From contig NZLE01000018.1 in assembly GCA_002692605.1 (NCBI GenBank), positions 1 through 16,083 on the forward strand: 16,083 nt of DNA, in the 5' to 3' direction. The translations under genes were made by a program, and so were the position numbers. How positions within the stretch are numbered: position 1 is the stretch's first letter; each line of letters starts with the position of its first letter. The notes beneath the pieces were generated by a model. That model was not told the origin of the DNA. It worked only from the letters and a program-made list of their open reading frames with translations, and did not search any database. Positions 7,094 through 14,676 of the stretch are shown in pieces. The DNA comes from Opitutia bacterium. GTDB taxonomy: Bacteria; Verrucomicrobiota; Verrucomicrobiia; Opitutales; Seribacteraceae.

Positions 7094-8902
7094 CTAAAAA
7101 CTAAATCTCAATCCAGCATGGACAGCTCTTCCAAGTGCGGGGTATCCATCCACTTCCTCATAGTTTTCATCCATCAGATTTTCTATTCTTCCAACTAGTT
7201 TTATTGTTTCAGTAATTTGATAATCTCCAAATAATCTCATAATCGCATAATCATCTCCCGTAATCGTAGAAAAAGTGGCCCCATCAATATCCATCACATC
7301 GTTTATCAATTTGAGCCCGATGCCTAAAGTGCGATCATTATTTGCATGCTGAACCACGAGGTTACCCATGATTCTTGGCCGACGCAATAACCTCTCGCTC
7401 GTGCTGGAATTCTCCGCTTCCAGATATGAGAATGAAAGTCGTGATGAGTAGCCTTCTTGATTTAAATCCAAGGAAGTTTCTAGCCCTTTCGATCTAGCGG
7501 TCCCCACATTGGCAGTTGTGAACCCGCTCCAGTCTATAAGATCTTCAAAAGTGGTATCAAAGTAGGTTAAACGTAAATTCATTATCTCATTTGGACTGGC
7601 AATTAGCCCCACTTCCCATGAATCGGCTTTCTCCGGTTTTAAATCAGGATTACCCCATACGCCGTAGAGATCATTTGCCTGCGGAGGAGAGAAACTTGTT
7701 GAATACCTTGTTACAAAGGCAATATCTTCGTATAAATCTTTCTCCAACAAAGCCGACCAAGTGGAAGCAGATCCGTAATCGGAAAAATTATCATGACGGG
7801 CGCCCAAAACGAGAGAGAAATCTTCGCCATAAGAAAATGTCGAAAGGGCAAAAATGCTTTCTGAATCAGCCTTTTTATTGATATCGACAATATTTGTTGA
7901 ATTTTCTTTTTTATAAAAGGATTCTTCCTCATAGCTTCCTCCCAAAACTATTTCCACACCATCCGTTACCGCTCCATTAACTTGAAAATCCAAGGCATTG
8001 GTGTCGGCATCGTAGGTCGTATCTGAGAAGCTGTCTTTGCCTATGAGATTGTCTGCTGAAAAACAATAAAAGGCTTTTACTTTCCAATCCTCTATTTTGA
8101 TTTGAACCCCAGGAGATAAGAGGATTTCTTCAATTTCTTGAAACTGTCCTTCAATCGGGTAGGAGAAGCTTTTAACATTCCCCGGATAATTTACATTACT
8201 CTTAGATCCCAAACTTAGAAAATCAAATTTTAGGTTTTCCGAAACTTGGCGGGATAAATGAAAAGAACCAGATTGACTGTCAAACTGAGAATACGGTTGT
8301 TCATTGTCAGTTGCGTACAAGGAAGCACCGATACTACCCTCCCACCCAGAATCATCGAATCCAGAATTTATCCGATTGAAAAAAGAATGGTTGGATCCTA
8401 CTTCCATCACCCAGTTCATCCTATTTTGCATGGTTTGACTACGGATCATAACAGCACCTCCGATCCCTTCTGCTCCATACTGTACGGAGGAGGAACCACG
8501 CAAAACCTCTACACTTCTAATTCCGTTGAGAGCAATTTGCCCGAGGTTGTAAGTGCCTGAAAAGCCACCGTTTAATTTTCTTCCCGCATAGAGAAAACTG
8601 ACGTGATCACTCTGAGAACCGCGACTAAAAAGTGAGGTTTGAGCCCCAGCTTGTCCTGTTCTCATGATCGCCATGCCCGGAACCGAACGTAATGCATCTG
8701 CCAAATTATAAATCTGCCTACGATCAAGATCCTCGCCAGATATTCTCGTAACCCAAGGGGAAGCCTCACTGAGCGGTTGATCCGTCCTGGTTTCGACGAT
8801 CACCATGGGTTCCAAATCTTCAGGTTTCGCTGTTGCCACAATCGATGTGATTGTGGACAGAATACATTTAATTCCAAAGGAGTTAAAATAAGAATTAATC
8901 AT
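7094..8902 (-). CDS. TonB-dependent outer-membrane receptor (BtuB-like size and layout)
   Basis: A 602-residue protein. A short hydrophobic segment at about 10-24 ending in ATA serves as a weak signal peptide. A TonB-box-like stretch EPMVIVETR follows at 31-39. The plug domain covers about 45-155, with LFSRGSQSDHVSFLYAGRKLN and IRSVEVLRGSSSVQYGAEGIGGAV as its signature pieces. The rest is beta-barrel, ending with ENLMDENYEEVDGYPALGR and a terminal phenylalanine (RFSF), which the barrel assembly machinery needs. The length and the C-terminus resemble BtuB, but no cobalamin riboswitch fits in the 131-bp upstream gap. A Fur-box-like site at 8911-8932 points to iron or another Fur-family-controlled metal. 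The gene is convergent with the broken Fur-family gene, 7 bp away, and reads more AT-rich than its neighbours. The substrate is not determined. The ATG directly follows AGGGG, an unusually short spacing. Confidence 0.93.
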   Translation of the reverse strand: MINSYFNSFGIKCILSTITSIVATAKPEDLEPMVIVETRTDQPLSEASPWVTRISGEDLDRRQIYNLADALRSVPGMAIMRTGQAGAQTSLFSRGSQSDHVSFLYAGRKLNGGFSGTYNLGQIALNGIRSVEVLRGSSSVQYGAEGIGGAVMIRSQTMQNRMNWVMEVGSNHSFFNRINSGFDDSGWEGSIGASLYATDNEQPYSQFDSQSGSFHLSRQVSENLKFDFLSLGSKSNVNYPGNVKSFSYPIEGQFQEIEEILLSPGVQIKIEDWKVKAFYCFSADNLIGKDSFSDTTYDADTNALDFQVNGAVTDGVEIVLGGSYEEESFYKKENSTNIVDINKKADSESIFALSTFSYGEDFSLVLGARHDNFSDYGSASTWSALLEKDLYEDIAFVTRYSTSFSPPQANDLYGVWGNPDLKPEKADSWEVGLIASPNEIMNLRLTYFDTTFEDLIDWSGFTTANVGTARSKGLETSLDLNQEGYSSRLSFSYLEAENSSTSERLLRRPRIMGNLVVQHANNDRTLGIGLKLINDVMDIDGATFSTITGDDYAIMRLFGDYQITETIKLVGRIENLMDENYEEVDGYPALGRAVHAGLRFSF

Positions 8903-8910
8903 CCCCTTAT

Positions 8911-8932
8911 TGATAATTGATTCTCATTTTCA
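8911..8932 (-). promoter_or_regulatory. Fur-box-like operator upstream of the TonB receptor
   Basis: On the plus strand this is an imperfect inverted repeat running from TGATAAT to ATTTTCA. Aligned with the Fur-box hexamers it reads GATAAT, then one extra T, then GATTCT, C, ATTTTC, which is 6/6, 4/6 and 5/6 matches. It lies 8-30 bases before the receptor ATG and just downstream of a -10-like TAATAT, so a bound repressor would cover the transcription start. The repressor identity is inferred. Confidence 0.5.
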
Positions 8933-8938
8933 GGCAAG

Positions 8939-8965
8939 ATATTACAAACAAAGGATCGAAATCAA
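8939..8965 (-). promoter_or_regulatory. Possible promoter of the TonB receptor gene
   Basis: Read on the minus strand, TTGATT (8960-8965) and TAATAT (8939-8944) are separated by 15 bp, slightly short for a sigma-70 promoter. Its position just upstream of the Fur-box-like site supports the reading. The match alone is weak. Confidence 0.35.
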
Positions 8966-9033
8966 ATGCAAATCAAACCTTATGAGAAGGTTGCGATTGA
9001 ACGGTACTCGACAGCGAGGTGATTCTTCTATCT

Positions 9034-9705
9034 ATGATTACTCTCAAATGTAATTTTATGAATCGTAAAATCACATGGTTCTTTTGGGGAATGAGTTTTT
9101 CAAGCTCCGCTTTTTGCATGCAATTCGAACTCACTCCCCTGGGTGAACGAAGTCGTGTGGAAGTGATCCTGTCCACGGGCTTTGGCGGTGGATCCTTGAA
9201 AGGTTCCTTCTCGAAAATTTATGGAAGCTTTGATTTTTCCGTCGAATCCCCCAGCTTATCCAAAGGGGAAGCCCTGATGGATGCTCGCAGTCTTCGTTTT
9301 GCCTACGGCAAGATCAACCAAGATGCCCATAAAACGGATTGGTTGGATTCCGCTCGGTTCCCTAAAGTCGCCTTTCGGATGAACGGTCTCAAGAATACGA
9401 ATTGGACAGGGAAGGTATTACAGGCGGATGCACACGGCTCGCTTTCCCTTAAGGGCCAGGTTGCCGAAATCTCCTTTCCGGTAAACATTCGCTATCTAAG
9501 ACAAGGCAGAAGAAAATTCGATGGCAAACATGGAGACGTCTTGGTCATTGAGGGAATCTTATCCTTCAACCGAGCGGACTTTGGATTGAACCGGGGGAAA
9601 ATGTTAGGTGAGATCATGAACAGGATTTCCGTCGGAGTCACCGTATTCGGATGCTCCGATCGAGTTCGCCCTCTACTCCCGTCTGCGTTATTCGATCGCA
9701 ACTAG
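9034..9705 (+). CDS. YceI-family secreted protein
   Basis: A 223-residue protein from the ATG at 9034. Family knowledge: YceI proteins are small periplasmic lipocalin-like barrels that bind polyisoprenoid lipids, often in stress-related contexts. Visible features are a signal peptide (MNRKITWFFWGMSFSSSAFC), then FELTPLGERSRVEV at the start of the barrel. DWLDSARFPKVAFRM matches the family block D-FFDVEKFPTITF. A G-SLSLKGQVAEISFPV strand and INR-like FNRADFGLNRG near the end complete the fold. I chose 9034 because GAGGTGA lies about 11 bases upstream. A GTG at 9019 lies inside that sequence, and an ATG at 9058 would give the cleanest signal peptide. It is divergent from the TonB receptor and nearly convergent with ruvC, 20 bp away. 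The ligand is unknown. Confidence 0.9.
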   Translation: MITLKCNFMNRKITWFFWGMSFSSSAFCMQFELTPLGERSRVEVILSTGFGGGSLKGSFSKIYGSFDFSVESPSLSKGEALMDARSLRFAYGKINQDAHKTDWLDSARFPKVAFRMNGLKNTNWTGKVLQADAHGSLSLKGQVAEISFPVNIRYLRQGRRKFDGKHGDVLVIEGILSFNRADFGLNRGKMLGEIMNRISVGVTVFGCSDRVRPLLPSALFDRN

Positions 9706-9725
9706 GTTTTGGCTTAAACAAACTA

Positions 9726-10307
9726 TCAATCCGGCATCCAAGTGAGCGCGTGACACAAGGCCAAACCCAAGGCGTCCGCTTGATCGTAGGGTAATGCGAC
9801 CGGCAAGCCAAGCATCTGAGCCAAGGTCAGTGACATCTGTTCCTTGCTTGCCCGACCAAACCCAACGACGGCTTGCTTGACCCGCAAGGGAGCATATTCA
9901 AAGACAGGCGTAGCTCGGATCGCAGCGGCGGAAAGAGCCGCTCCGCGAGCGGAGCCCATGATCTGAGCAGTCTTGAAGTTTTGTACGTAGATCGTTTCTT
10001 CGCATGAGACGTGTCTCGGTTTCCATAATTCAATGAGCTGAGCAACACCCTGGTGAATCTGGCCCAAACAATCGATCGATGAAATTTTGGTCGAAAGTTT
10101 AAGGGTTTCCGAATGCAAAAGCCTTTGGCTCGAGCCATGGCATTCGAGAATAGCCAGACCCGTGCCTCTCAAGCTCGGATCGATTCCAAGTATGCGACCC
10201 TCATAAGGTGTCTTACGCAAGAGAGTCTTAGGATTTGATTCGGGACTCTTCTTTCCTTGTCCGCTCAAATGCTTGGCCCATAATTTTCTGGAACGACTGC
10301 TACTCAT
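9726..10307 (-). CDS. ruvC: Holliday junction resolvase RuvC
   Basis: A 193-residue protein. RuvC is the dimeric endonuclease that cuts Holliday junctions in complex with RuvAB. The four acidic catalytic positions are visible: D43 in GIDPSLRGTG, E103 in SCEETIYVQN, and D175 and D178 in DQADALGLALCH. The typical SARGAALSAA and GRASKEQM segments are also present. The catalytic aspartate is normally near residue 7, so this protein has a basic N-terminal extension of about 35 residues. An internal TTG at codon 30 could be the true start, but no Shine-Dalgarno decides this. It is the last gene of the minus-strand run, 15 bp after the permease gene. Confidence 0.95.
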   Translation of the reverse strand: MSSSRSRKLWAKHLSGQGKKSPESNPKTLLRKTPYEGRILGIDPSLRGTGLAILECHGSSQRLLHSETLKLSTKISSIDCLGQIHQGVAQLIELWKPRHVSCEETIYVQNFKTAQIMGSARGAALSAAAIRATPVFEYAPLRVKQAVVGFGRASKEQMSLTLAQMLGLPVALPYDQADALGLALCHALTWMPD

Positions 10308-10322
10308 GAATCGGAGAAAAGG

Positions 10323-11132
10323 TTAGTAAATCATTCGCAAGCCTGCGAGAACGATAAAGATCCAAATCAATCTTTCGAAAAGAGTTTGATTCAAATACTT
10401 GACTAAAAATGGAGCGGTCGAAGCACCCAATACAGCCGGTATGAACATCCATGCGCTTACGGTCATGGAATCGAACGTGATAATCTTCAAATCAATCATA
10501 AACGGTACTTTACAAAGATTAACGATCAGAAAAAGCCAAGCCGAGGTGCCGATAAACGAGTACTTCGGCAAACCCATCACCAACAGATAGAGTTGAGCGA
10601 TCGGACCTGCCGCGTTGGCCAGCATCGTGGCAACTCCTCCCAGTGAGCCAAACAAAACGCCTAAGCCGATCGACCCCTTGGGCACCCCATCACCACCCTC
10701 CCCCAATGCCGTACGGCCCGGTTGTTTTTTTCTTCTAAACTTTAGAAAAAAATGGAGCGCCGTCATGCTGAGCAAGATGACTCCAATCAAAACCTTCAAC
10801 AAATGAACGCGCTCTTCACCACCTTGAAAATAGTCGAAAACCCACCACCCCAAAGCGGTTCCAACAAGAAAGAAAGGGAGCAAACGAACGATATAGTTCC
10901 AGTCGGCATGCCTGCGATAAACGATCGTTGCGGTTAAATCGGCGGAAATAAGTACTGGAAGAAGCAAGCCAACGGACAAAGGCACGCCCACTGGACCGAG
11001 AGCATCTTCCAAAACCAAAGCAAAAATCGCAACGGTGAGGTTGCCGGCGCCGGGAATTCCACCTTTGCTCATTCCCATGATAAAAGAACCAAGACCTAGG
11101 AGGCACCAGTGGATTGGAGTTAGGACTTCCAT
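10323..11132 (-). CDS. TauE/SafE (TSUP) family membrane permease
   Basis: About 269 residues from the ATG at 11132; a TTG two codons upstream is the alternative start. The protein is almost entirely hydrophobic helices. It has the internal two-fold repeat of the family: LGLGSFIMGMSKGGIPGAGNL in the N-terminal half and GVLFGSLGGVATMLANAAGPI in the C-terminal half, joined by a basic cytoplasmic loop (FLKFRRKKQPGR). Family knowledge: TSUP proteins move sulfur-containing or organic anions such as sulfite, sulfoacetate or taurine across the inner membrane. The substrate cannot be told here. It sits between recF and ruvC with small gaps, probably because of operon packing rather than shared function. 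Confidence 0.92.
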   Translation of the reverse strand: MEVLTPIHWCLLGLGSFIMGMSKGGIPGAGNLTVAIFALVLEDALGPVGVPLSVGLLLPVLISADLTATIVYRRHADWNYIVRLLPFFLVGTALGWWVFDYFQGGEERVHLLKVLIGVILLSMTALHFFLKFRRKKQPGRTALGEGGDGVPKGSIGLGVLFGSLGGVATMLANAAGPIAQLYLLVMGLPKYSFIGTSAWLFLIVNLCKVPFMIDLKIITFDSMTVSAWMFIPAVLGASTAPFLVKYLNQTLFERLIWIFIVLAGLRMIY

Positions 11133-11181
11133 TTGCAATACTACTGAGAAATAAGAACCCTACTGTTCGAAAGAAATATGC

Positions 11182-12279
11182 TCATCCGTTTCGGGTGCCT
11201 TCGGCTTTGGTGAAAGTTCCGTCTGAAACTCGAAAGGTTTCCCACATATCCACCTCATCCTTCGAGGGAAATTCGGTGCCGGTTGCAAAGACCTGAGCTT
11301 GGGGCGGAAGCAGCTTGCGAAAATTGGCTTTTCTCTCCTGGTCCAGCTCTCCCAAAACGTCATCGGCCAGCAAGAGTGGGATACGCCGGAGGCTATCCTT
11401 CAGATAAAAATACTCCGCCAAGCGGATGGCCAAGACCAATCCTCGCTGCTGCCCTTCGGAAGAGTAATTCCGCGCATCGCGATCTTCGAGAAGAAACACG
11501 AAGTCATCTCGATGAGGTCCCCGTCTCGTCATTCCCATGATCCGGTCCCGTTCGCGATCCTCCGCCAGGCGATCGAGGATTTCTTCGGAGGTCATTTCAG
11601 GCCAGTCAGGATGGTAGCGAAGGCTTGCTTTCTCGGTTCCGCCACAAAGAAAAGAATAGTGTTTCTCAAGCGAATCGGCAAGCATGGGAATGCTGTTCTT
11701 GCGGGCGGCTTGGAGCGGGACCGTTGCCTCGGATAAGATATGCTCAAACGCCAAAAGTTCCGATTCTCCACTTCCTTTTTTCAATAATGCATTTCTTCCT
11801 CGTAAGGCTCTATGAAAAGTTTGAAGATTCTCGAAATATTGGCGGCTTGAGGAAGAAAGGAGAAGATCAAGCCATTTTCTTCGATCGGATGGTCCCTCCC
11901 GAATCAATCGAAAATCTCTCGAAGATAAGGTGACGGCGGGGAATTTCCCCAAATAATCTCCGAAGCGCTTGATTTTCTCACCATCCACTTGCAAAACTTT
12001 CTCCGCTTTCGAACGGAAACTCAAAAGCACCTCATGCTCCTCTCCGTCATCTTCGCAAAAACGAAAGAACAATTGGCTACGCTCCGCGTTTTCTCGAACC
12101 AATCCATCCATTCCACTTTTCCTGAAGGAACGCAAATTTGAGGACAAACCAATGGCCTCAAGTAAATTTGTCTTTCCTTGGCCGTTGGGTCCGATGAAGA
12201 AGATACGATCACCGGAAAAAGACAGATTGGCCGTCTTCAGGTTACGGAAATTCTCAAGGTTGAGGCCAAGCAAACGCAC
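11182..12279 (-). CDS. recF: DNA replication/repair protein RecF
   Basis: A 365-residue protein of standard RecF length. RecF is an SMC-like ATPase that works with RecO and RecR to load RecA at single-strand gaps. The N-terminus LNLENFRNL is typical. Walker A is GPNGQGKT (30-37). The ABC signature is SSEGQQRG (273-280). Walker B is PLLLADDV with D306-D307 (301-308), followed by LGELD. MTRRGPHRDDF just before the signature is also characteristic. The start is GTG, 4 bp after the cysteine desulfurase stop, without a visible Shine-Dalgarno, so translation is probably coupled. It is placed away from dnaA/dnaN/gyrB here, in a run with recO and ruvC. Confidence 0.96.
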   Translation of the reverse strand: MRLLGLNLENFRNLKTANLSFSGDRIFFIGPNGQGKTNLLEAIGLSSNLRSFRKSGMDGLVRENAERSQLFFRFCEDDGEEHEVLLSFRSKAEKVLQVDGEKIKRFGDYLGKFPAVTLSSRDFRLIREGPSDRRKWLDLLLSSSSRQYFENLQTFHRALRGRNALLKKGSGESELLAFEHILSEATVPLQAARKNSIPMLADSLEKHYSFLCGGTEKASLRYHPDWPEMTSEEILDRLAEDRERDRIMGMTRRGPHRDDFVFLLEDRDARNYSSEGQQRGLVLAIRLAEYFYLKDSLRRIPLLLADDVLGELDQERKANFRKLLPPQAQVFATGTEFPSKDEVDMWETFRVSDGTFTKAEGTRNG

Positions 12280-12283
12280 GAGA

Positions 12284-13429
12284 TCAGAGAGAAATTACAG
12301 GAGATGCCGACGCTTCCTCACTCAATTCGTCAAATGCCGATTGAAAGGCATCCGCCAAGGACTGCCAATCCTTTTGGTCTTGTTCGAAGTATGAACTGAC
12401 TCGCAGAATTCGGCGGGTTTCCTCACTTGTGAGCGAAAAGGCAGAGGCGGAAGGTGTTAGCTCATCTTTGGCAGTTGAGCATGCCGATCCGGTTGAAATC
12501 TCAAAACCGAGCTTATCAAGCTTTCCAACCCAGCGGAGGTTTTCAAATTGAGGAGCGATGAAACAAGAAGTGTTCCAAAGCCTTGGAGATTCACAGCCCA
12601 AAATTCTTACTTGAGGAAGGACTGATTTCAAAGCGGTCTCAAAAGAATCTCTCCAATGGGCTCTTTGGGGTAGTTGGGCAAGTGTCCCTTCGACTCCTTT
12701 CATTGCGCAACCCATGGCTTCTATAGAGGGATAACTTTCGGTCCCCCCCCTTCTTCCCTCTTCCTGTCCGCCTCCGTGAAAAAAAGGCATGGCATCCTCT
12801 CCAACCAACAAGCCAATCCCTTTTGGGGCTCCGAATTTGTGCCCACTGCAAACGAAACTCGAGCATAGCGAAAAGTCATCATGAGGAAGTTTTCCTATCC
12901 ATTGCGAGGAATCACAATGAAAATGAACTCCATGGGCTCTGCACAATTTCGCCGCTTCCTGCCAAGGCTGCAGAACACCAGTTTCATTGCTTGCCGCCAT
13001 AATCGAAACAAGAATCGTTTTGTTTTCGGACTGAAGGAATGACTCCAACGCTTCCAAGGAAACGATCCCCTTACCATCGGTTTCCAGCAAATCCACTCGG
13101 TCGGGGAAGTACCACTTTGCCGGAGCGCTTACGCTCGGATGCTCGATCGAAGAAATCAATACCCTGGAATCGTTCGAAGATTTATGGGCAAAATAGGAAA
13201 AGACCGCATTATTTGACTCCGTAGCCCCGGAAACGAAGGTAAGATGGGACGCATTCACCCCAAACGCCGCCGCCAACTGATCCCGAGCACGGCTTATTTC
13301 CGCACGGACCCGAGCAGCTTGCCGATAGGGGGAAGATGGATTTGCCCAGCCCTTTTCAAGCGCTGTTTGAAACGCCTCAAAAACAGTCCCAGCCAGAGGA
13401 GTGGTGGCGTTGTTATCGAAATACGCCAT
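12284..13429 (-). CDS. Cysteine desulfurase, NifS/IscS family
   Basis: About 381 residues from the ATG at 13429 (MAYFDNNATTPL). A TTG one codon upstream is in frame, but TAGG lies 8 bases before the ATG. The enzyme is PLP-dependent and takes sulfur from cysteine for Fe-S clusters, tRNA thiolation or cofactors. Visible in order (numbered from the TTG codon): the N-terminal signature YFDNNATTP, SGATESNN, EHPS with H98, HCDSSQ with the PLP-binding D174, the PLP lysine K199 in CSGHKFGAPKGIG, GGGQEEGRRGGTE, and the persulfide cysteine C318 in STGSACST. The loop around C318 is compact, as in NifS-type group I or II enzymes. No scaffold gene (iscU/sufU) is adjacent, so its role is open. It lies 9 bp after the LysM gene. 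Confidence 0.95.
   Translation of the reverse strand: MAYFDNNATTPLAGTVFEAFQTALEKGWANPSSPYRQAARVRAEISRARDQLAAAFGVNASHLTFVSGATESNNAVFSYFAHKSSNDSRVLISSIEHPSVSAPAKWYFPDRVDLLETDGKGIVSLEALESFLQSENKTILVSIMAASNETGVLQPWQEAAKLCRAHGVHFHCDSSQWIGKLPHDDFSLCSSFVCSGHKFGAPKGIGLLVGEDAMPFFHGGGQEEGRRGGTESYPSIEAMGCAMKGVEGTLAQLPQRAHWRDSFETALKSVLPQVRILGCESPRLWNTSCFIAPQFENLRWVGKLDKLGFEISTGSACSTAKDELTPSASAFSLTSEETRRILRVSSYFEQDQKDWQSLADAFQSAFDELSEEASASPVISL
12743..12750. repeat. Homopolymer tract of eight C (G on the coding strand) inside the cysteine desulfurase gene
   Basis: Eight consecutive C on the plus strand are eight G in the gene, coding within RRGGTE. The frame is intact on both sides. Such tracts are prone to slippage and to sequencing error. 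Confidence 0.7.
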
Positions 13430-13438
13430 CAAAAAAAC

Positions 13439-14197
13439 CTAGGGATTGCGAGGAATTGGGGGAATGCGAAGAGTCTGCCCTACCCGAAGGCTGTTTTTAC
13501 TGCTCATGACGTCGCGGTTGGCTTGAAAAATTCGCTCGATGTGGGAGGAGTCTCCGTAGATTTTCCTGCTAATTCCATAGAGGCTATCTCCAGCTCGCAC
13601 CTCGTAGGTGCGCAGACTCGGTTGAACCGGCTCGGGCTCCGGACTTGCGGAAATGGGTGCGGCCAGAACGGGTGTTGCTGGAATGGGAACAGAAGGCGTT
13701 TCAGATGTATCCTGAGCATTCAAAGGCACGCCTAGCCGGGCCTTCAGATCAGCCACTTGGCGACGAAGCTTTTCGTTTTCCTCCTTCAACGCAAGCGCAT
13801 CCAGATACCCGCCGTAGGGTTCTCCGGGAAGTTTTCGAATGATCTCTCGCTCCGCGCTGACTATGAGTTGCCGAACTTTGGAAGATTCCCGAGAATCGGG
13901 AGATAGCAAAAGAAATCTTCTGAAGTGATAGATTGCCGCAATAGGGTCTTTGCGGGCCTCCAACGTCAGTAATAATCGACCGCATTCAAGATGAGATTTC
14001 GGGCATTGAACAATTCTACGGGTTATGGACAAGAATTGGTCCAAAGCCTCGTCTTCCTTACCCACTTTGAGCAAAGAGCGTCCTTTGCCGAATGCCGGAT
14101 CCTCCTCCTCATCAATTAGCTTAGCGCTGGGTTGGCATGACTGCGAAAGAAAAGCCAAGGAGCAGGACAGGAAGAGTAAGGGAATCAATTTCTTCAT
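13439..14197 (-). CDS. LysM-domain probable lipoprotein with TPR-like region
   Basis: The best start is the ATG at 14197 (252 residues). It overlaps the YjbQ stop as ATGA and opens a clean export signal (MKKLIPLLFLSCSLAFLSQSC). Longer in-frame starts would run into the upstream gene. C21 is the likely lipidation site, although SQSC is an imperfect lipobox. Residues about 33-118 look helical and TPR-like (SLLKVGKEDEALDQFLSITR). Residues 131-155 are a short coiled coil, and 160-196 are a proline-rich linker. A single LysM domain at about 197-246 (YEVRAGDSLYGISRKIYGD ... LRVGQTLRIP) should bind peptidoglycan. The domain order resembles envelope or division-associated lipoproteins, but no specific function can be assigned. 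Confidence 0.9.
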   Translation of the reverse strand: MKKLIPLLFLSCSLAFLSQSCQPSAKLIDEEEDPAFGKGRSLLKVGKEDEALDQFLSITRRIVQCPKSHLECGRLLLTLEARKDPIAAIYHFRRFLLLSPDSRESSKVRQLIVSAEREIIRKLPGEPYGGYLDALALKEENEKLRRQVADLKARLGVPLNAQDTSETPSVPIPATPVLAAPISASPEPEPVQPSLRTYEVRAGDSLYGISRKIYGDSSHIERIFQANRDVMSSKNSLRVGQTLRIPPIPRNP

Positions 14198-14613
14198 ACG
14201 CCTTGAAAAGAAAAGGTTAACTTTCGAGTATGGGCGGAAGTACGGTGTTCCCATAGGAAGAGTCCCTGCCAAGTGCCCAAATGGAGTCTGGCATTGGTGA
14301 AAGGTATGTTTTCACTCGTTCGGGTAAGAGCCATTTTGATGTGCGAGGGCATATCATCGGGACCTTCCATGGTATGAATGAAATGGGGATAGTCTTCGGG
14401 AACCAAATCGTCCATAAACCTCTCCAGGTCGACCCGTGCCGAAGGATCGGCATTCTCCATAAGAACAAGACTGCAACTGGTATGCCTTACGAAAACCGTT
14501 GCCAATCCATCGTTCAAACCTGACTCAAGCAAAGCTTTCTCAAGCGAATGGGTAATTTCATAGGTACCCTTCCCCTTAGTATTAATTTTCAAATCTTGAT
14601 TGAACACACCCAT
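14194..14613 (-). CDS. YjbQ family (UPF0047) protein
   Basis: A 139-residue protein, the full family length. Conserved blocks are HTSCSLVLMENADP (H44-T-S, N54), H80 followed by EGPDDMPSH (83-91), IPFTNARLHLGTWQG, and a final E-R pair (WEHRTSAHTR). Family knowledge: members are small trimeric proteins; a weak thiamin phosphate synthase activity has been reported for E. coli YjbQ, but the physiological role is unsettled. GAGAGG lies 6 bases before the ATG, one of the clearer Shine-Dalgarno sequences in this window. It follows the recO-like gene by 63 bp, a gap that contains a perfect inverted repeat, and overlaps the LysM gene by 4 bp. Confidence 0.94.
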   Translation of the reverse strand: MGVFNQDLKINTKGKGTYEITHSLEKALLESGLNDGLATVFVRHTSCSLVLMENADPSARVDLERFMDDLVPEDYPHFIHTMEGPDDMPSHIKMALTRTSENIPFTNARLHLGTWQGLFLWEHRTSAHTRKLTFSFQGV

Positions 14614-14630
14614 ATCCTGCCTCTCTCTTT

Positions 14631-14651
14631 CTCAATAGAAGAGTTATTGAG
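14631..14651. promoter_or_regulatory. Perfect 7-bp inverted repeat between recO-like gene and yjbQ family gene
   Basis: CTCAATA, a 7-base loop GAAGAGT, then TATTGAG. In the minus-strand transcript it forms a hairpin ending about 17 bases before the YjbQ start and is followed by AAAGAGAGAGG, not by a T run. It is therefore more likely an mRNA structure or operator than a rho-independent terminator for this strand. On the plus strand it is followed by TTTT, but no plus-strand gene ends here. Confidence 0.4.
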
Positions 14652-14676
14652 TTTTGGCAAGGGTTGAGAGGAACCC

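Noticed and set aside
8960..8980. Direct repeat AAATCAAA ... AAATCAAA in the receptor/YceI gap
   Set aside because: Two short AT-rich copies are expected by chance in such sequence, and no third copy or symmetry supports an operator.
8903..9033. Cobalamin riboswitch upstream of the BtuB-like receptor
   Set aside because: The gap is too short for the usual aptamer, and I see no B12-box-like sequence.
11299..11736. Plus-strand frame of 145 codons opposite recF
   Set aside because: recF on the minus strand is certain from its Walker and signature motifs; this frame has no recognisable content.
14194..14272. Longer LysM protein starting at 14272
   Set aside because: It would overlap the YjbQ gene by 79 bp and bury the signal peptide; the ATG at 14197 gives an ATGA overlap and a clean export signal.
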